This document shows positions 14,621 through 16,532 of a DNA stretch of 16,532 bases, piece by piece. Below the pieces are notes generated by a model. That model searched no databases and was not told the origin of the DNA. It was given only the letters and a program-made list of their open reading frames with translations. The stretch covers positions 1 through 16,532 of the forward strand of contig JAEWVQ010000289.1 in NCBI GenBank assembly GCA_023459095.1, written 5' to 3'. The position numbers and the translations under genes are program-made. Each line of letters begins with the position of its first letter. Within the stretch, counting starts at the first letter, position 1. The stretch comes from Pseudomonadota bacterium (GTDB lineage Bacteria > Pseudomonadota > Gammaproteobacteria > Burkholderiales > Rhodocyclaceae).

Positions 14621-15237
14621 TGCCACGCTTCCTCCATCTTGGCCAGCGCACCCTTGGTGACCAGCACCTTCGGGAAACGCACCAGCGACACCGGATCGGC
14701 TTCCTGCACCTCGAGCACCAGAACTTTGTGCAGGTTACGCGACGACAGGAACAGGTTTTCATCCATCTCGTCGGTGATGACGAGGACGGAATCCAGACCC
14801 ATACCCTTCAGCTTCTGCACCAGCATGCGAGTCTTCGGCGCCTCGACAGCAAAATCATCGACGACCGCCAGACGATCCTCGCGAGCCAGCTGCGACAAAA
14901 TCGACGCAACACCCGCGCGGTACATCTTACGATTGACCTTCTGGCTGAAGTTTTCGTCAGGCGAGCTCGGGAAAATCTTGCCGCCTCCACGCCACAGCGG
15001 GCTCGACGCCATACCGGCACGAGCATTGCCCGTACCCTTCTGACGGAACGGCTTGCGCGTCGACTTCGACACTTCGGCACGCCCCTTCTGGGCGCGATTA
15101 CCGGAGCGGGCATTCGCCATGTAGGCGGTCACCACCTGGTGGATCAGCGCCTCGTTGTACTCACGACCGAACAGCACATCGGACGCCTGCAGCGTCGACG
15201 CAGCCTGCCCCTGGTCGTTCAAGAGCTTCAATTCCAT
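14617..15237 (-). CDS. rplD: 50S ribosomal protein L4
   Basis: Tunnel-constriction protein; in E. coli it also represses its own S10 operon by attenuation and translation block. 206 residues (E. coli 201). MELKLLNDQGQAASTLQAS, the extended loop RSGNRAQKGRAEVSKSTRKPFRQKGTGNARAGM (about 44-76) that reaches the tunnel, then RKMYRAGVASILSQLAREDRL. The globular part needed for autoregulation in E. coli is intact, which makes the structured regions upstream of rplC interesting. 10 nt after rplC. Confidence 0.98.
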   Translation of the reverse strand: MELKLLNDQGQAASTLQASDVLFGREYNEALIHQVVTAYMANARSGNRAQKGRAEVSKSTRKPFRQKGTGNARAGMASSPLWRGGGKIFPSSPDENFSQKVNRKMYRAGVASILSQLAREDRLAVVDDFAVEAPKTRMLVQKLKGMGLDSVLVITDEMDENLFLSSRNLHKVLVLEVQEADPVSLVRFPKVLVTKGALAKMEEAWQ

Positions 15238-15247
15238 ACTCGCCCCC

Positions 15248-15886
15248 TTACGCCTTCACAGCCGGACACACGACAACGTCGCCGCCCTTGGCACCCGGAA
15301 CAGCGCCCTTGACCAGCAGCAACTGACGTTCGGCATCAACACGAACCACTTCCAGACCCTGGACGGTGCGCTGAACGGCGCCATACTGACCCGCCATCCG
15401 CTTACCCGGGAACACGCGCCCCGGATCCTGCGCCATACCAATGGAGCCCGGCGAGTTGTGCGAAATGGAGTTACCGTGGGAAGCACGGTTGGACGAGAAG
15501 TTGTGACGCTTGATCGGACCGGAAAAGCCCTTACCGATCGACACACCCGTGACATCAACTTTCTGACCGGCTGCGAAGATCTCCGCACTGACCGCATCAC
15601 CCGCCTTCAGACTGGCAAGCTGATCAGCCTCGACACGGAACTCCTTGAGCGCACGGCAAGGCTCAACCCCCGCCTTGGCGAGATGACCGGCGAGCGCTTT
15701 AACCACGCGCGAGGCGCGACGCTTGCCAACTGCGACCTGGACCGCGGCATAGCCATCGATCTCGGGCGTCTTGATCTGGGACACGCGATTGTCGGACACG
15801 TCAAGCACCGTGACCGGGATGGACCTACCATCCTCGGCGAAGATGCGAGTCATGCCAACCTTGCGTCCAACAAGGCCTAGACTCAT
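15248..15886 (-). CDS. rplC: 50S ribosomal protein L3
   Basis: Assembly-initiating protein whose long loop approaches the peptidyl transferase centre. 212 residues (E. coli 209). MSLGLVGRKVGMTRIFAEDG; SIGKGFSGPIKRHNFSSNRASHGNS (about 116-140); and SPGSIGMAQDPGRVFPGKRMAGQ, where Gln153 matches the glutamine methylated by PrmB in E. coli L3. AGGAG lies 6 nt before the ATG. A 116-nt structured gap separates it from rpsJ. Confidence 0.98.
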   Translation of the reverse strand: MSLGLVGRKVGMTRIFAEDGRSIPVTVLDVSDNRVSQIKTPEIDGYAAVQVAVGKRRASRVVKALAGHLAKAGVEPCRALKEFRVEADQLASLKAGDAVSAEIFAAGQKVDVTGVSIGKGFSGPIKRHNFSSNRASHGNSISHNSPGSIGMAQDPGRVFPGKRMAGQYGAVQRTVQGLEVVRVDAERQLLLVKGAVPGAKGGDVVVCPAVKA

Positions 15887-15901
15887 TTTTTTCTCCTGAT
15901 T

Positions 15902-15921
15902 CTCGGTTGCGATTGACCGAG
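15902..15921 (-). promoter_or_regulatory. Hairpin 16 nt upstream of rplC start
   Basis: Minus-strand CTCGGT/ACCGAG, a perfect 6-bp stem with an 8-nt loop, 4 nt before the AGGAG of rplC. It could limit ribosome access to rplC. Last of a run of hairpins in this gap. Confidence 0.5.
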
Positions 15922-15935
15922 GGTCATACGAATTA

Positions 15936-15953
15936 TTGCGCCAAAAGGCACAA
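15936..15953 (-). promoter_or_regulatory. Hairpin in the rpsJ/rplC gap
   Basis: Minus-strand TTGTGCC/GGCGCAA forms a 7-bp stem with one G-U pair and a TTTT loop. It follows directly on the GC hairpin at 15954-15973, with no unpaired base between them. Confidence 0.45.
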
Positions 15954-15973
15954 GGGCCGGATTATACCGGCCC
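15954..15973 (-). promoter_or_regulatory. GGGCCGG/CCGGCCC palindrome with TATAAT in its loop
   Basis: A perfect 7-bp GC stem (15954-15960 with 15967-15973) encloses, on the minus strand, the loop TATAAT (15961-15966), a full match to the sigma-70 -10 consensus. TTGCGT lies 18 nt upstream (15985-15990; three of six). It may be an rplC promoter, an RNA attenuator hairpin in rpsJ read-through RNA, or both. There is no T tract immediately after the stem. Confidence 0.5.
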
Positions 15974-15987
15974 ATCTTCACTTCACG

Positions 15988-16015
15988 CAAGCTTGAAACC
16001 GCTTACTGAAGCTTG
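15988..16015 (-). repeat. Inverted repeat around the rpsJ stop
   Basis: Minus-strand CAAGCTT (16009-16015) and AAGCTTG (15988-15994) can pair over 7 bp with a 14-nt loop that contains the rpsJ TAA (16003-16005). The 3' arm overlaps the possible -35 of the rplC promoter. Confidence 0.45.
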
Positions 16016-16314
16016 ATCTCGACATCCACGCCCGCCGGCAGATCCAACTTCATCAGCGCGTCGACCGTCTTGTCGGTCGGATCAATGATGTCCATCAAGC
16101 GTTGATGGGTGCGGATTTCCATCTGGTCGCGCGACGCCTTGTTGACGTGCGGCGAACGCAGCAGATCGAAACGCTCGATACGCGTCGGCAGGGGAACCGG
16201 GCCACGCACGACAGCACCGGTGCGCTTTGCAGTATCGACAATTTCGAGCGCCGACTGATCAATCAGACGGTAGTCGAAGGCTTTCAGACGGATGCGGATT
16301 TTTTGGTTCTGCAT
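16003..16314 (-). CDS. rpsJ: 30S ribosomal protein S10 / NusE
   Basis: Head protein of the 30S subunit; as NusE it joins NusB in antitermination and links RNA polymerase to the leading ribosome. 103 residues, identical in length to E. coli. MQNQKIRIRLKAFDYRLID, the ribosomal loop region with GPVPLPTRIERFDLLRSPHVNKASRDQME (about 38-66), and the end DLPAGVDVEIKLQ. The frame extends 15 codons further upstream, but the ATG at 16314 has GGA at normal spacing and the universal start. 91 nt after tuf. Confidence 0.97.
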   Translation of the reverse strand: MQNQKIRIRLKAFDYRLIDQSALEIVDTAKRTGAVVRGPVPLPTRIERFDLLRSPHVNKASRDQMEIRTHQRLMDIIDPTDKTVDALMKLDLPAGVDVEIKLQ

Positions 16315-16333
16315 GATTGCTTCCAAAGAGCGA

Positions 16334-16361
16334 ATTAAAAGAGCGGTTTTTTCTTGCACAA
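16334..16361 (-). promoter_or_regulatory. Weak candidate rpsJ promoter
   Basis: Minus-strand TTGTGC (16356-16361; three of six) and TTTAAT (16334-16339; five of six) are 16 nt apart, with the -10 ending 19 nt before the rpsJ ATG. The AT-rich patch stands out between GC-rich neighbours, but the -35 is poor. Confidence 0.3.
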
Positions 16362-16364
16362 AGA

Positions 16365-16394
16365 CAAGCGGCGGGCAACATCGCCCGCCGCTTG
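16365..16394 (-). terminator. GC-rich hairpin after tuf, partial terminator
   Basis: A perfect 12-bp stem, CAAGCGGCGGGC with its complement, and a 6-nt loop, 11 nt after the tuf stop. The following minus-strand sequence is TCTTTGTGC, a broken T tract, so I expect partial termination that lowers rpsJ transcription relative to tuf. Confidence 0.65.
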
Positions 16395-16405
16395 CGCATC
16401 ATCAA

Positions 16406-16532
16406 TTACTCGATGATCTTGGCAACCACGCCGGCGCCGACGGTACGGCCACCTTCGCGGATCGCGAAACGCAGACCTTCTTCCATGGCGATCGGCGCGA
16501 TCAGCTTGACGGTGATCGACACGTTGTCACCC
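16406..16532 (-). CDS. tuf: Elongation factor Tu, C-terminal end (5' part outside window)
   Basis: EF-Tu delivers aminoacyl-tRNA to the ribosomal A site as a GTP complex. Only the last 41 codons are present, from a Gly codon at 16529-16531 to the TAA at 16406-16408. They are the end of the third beta-barrel domain: [19 protein letters not shown], then [20 protein letters not shown], the nearly universal EF-Tu C-terminus. Its place before rpsJ fits the str-S10 junction (fusA-tuf-rpsJ) of betaproteobacteria. Whether a second tuf copy exists cannot be seen here. Confidence 0.98.

Noticed and set aside
13298..15043. 581-codon open frame on the plus strand across rpsS to rplD
   Set aside because: Same shadow effect: entirely antisense to rplB, rplW and rplD, no recognisable domain, no Shine-Dalgarno.

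Overview
The window is the distal uvrA end plus almost the complete S10-spc-alpha ribosomal protein supercluster of a GC-rich betaproteobacterium. The protein sequences (RpoA starting MQSNVLLKPRI, a four-cysteine S4, L3 starting MSLGLVGRK) resemble what I know from Rhodocyclales/Zoogloeaceae (Azoarcus, Thauera, Aromatoleum). That assignment is recognition from memory, not a search result.

Layout. Positions 1-761 (+) hold the C-terminal third of UvrA. A 129-nt gap with one possible -10 box leads to a 100-codon unrecognised gene (891-1193, +). This converges, 6 nt apart, on galE (1200-2222, -). From there to the right edge everything is on the minus strand, so transcription order runs from high to low coordinates: tuf (3' end only), rpsJ, then rplC-rplD-rplW-rplB-rpsS-rplV-rpsC-rplP-rpmC-rpsQ (S10 operon), rplN-rplX-rplE-rpsN-rpsH-rplF-rplR-rpsE-rpmD-rplO-secY-infA-rpmJ (spc operon), rpsM-rpsK-rpsD-rpoA-rplQ (alpha operon), a strong intrinsic terminator, and galE.

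Almost all junctions inside the cluster are 1-14 nt or overlap by 1-4 nt. Only the tuf/rpsJ (91 nt), rpsJ/rplC (116 nt), rpsQ/rplN (153 nt), rpmJ/rpsM (53 nt) and rplQ/galE (168 nt) gaps are long enough to carry regulation. I find readable signals in each: a GC-rich hairpin after tuf; a run of four hairpins with a consensus TATAAT around the rpsJ/rplC junction; a promoter interlocked with a 13-bp hairpin before rplN; a good promoter before rpsM; and a terminator after rplQ. No gene-free stretch exceeds 300 nt.

The genes make the 30S and 50S ribosomal proteins, initiation factor IF1, elongation factor EF-Tu, the SecY channel that docks on the ribosome, and the RNA polymerase alpha subunit. Several family starts differ from the longest reading frame, and I chose them from Shine-Dalgarno spacing: rpoA 3796, rplO 7438, rpsN 9785, rplE 10332, rplP 12070, rplW 14620, rpsJ 16314. 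rpmJ (37 codons) is also annotated. I see no mobile element, CRISPR array, tRNA or rRNA, and no evidence of an undescribed system. The points most worth checking are the hairpin/promoter arrangements at the operon boundaries, a substrate-gate Cys in GalE, the zinc-type S4, and the unrecognised 100-residue protein.
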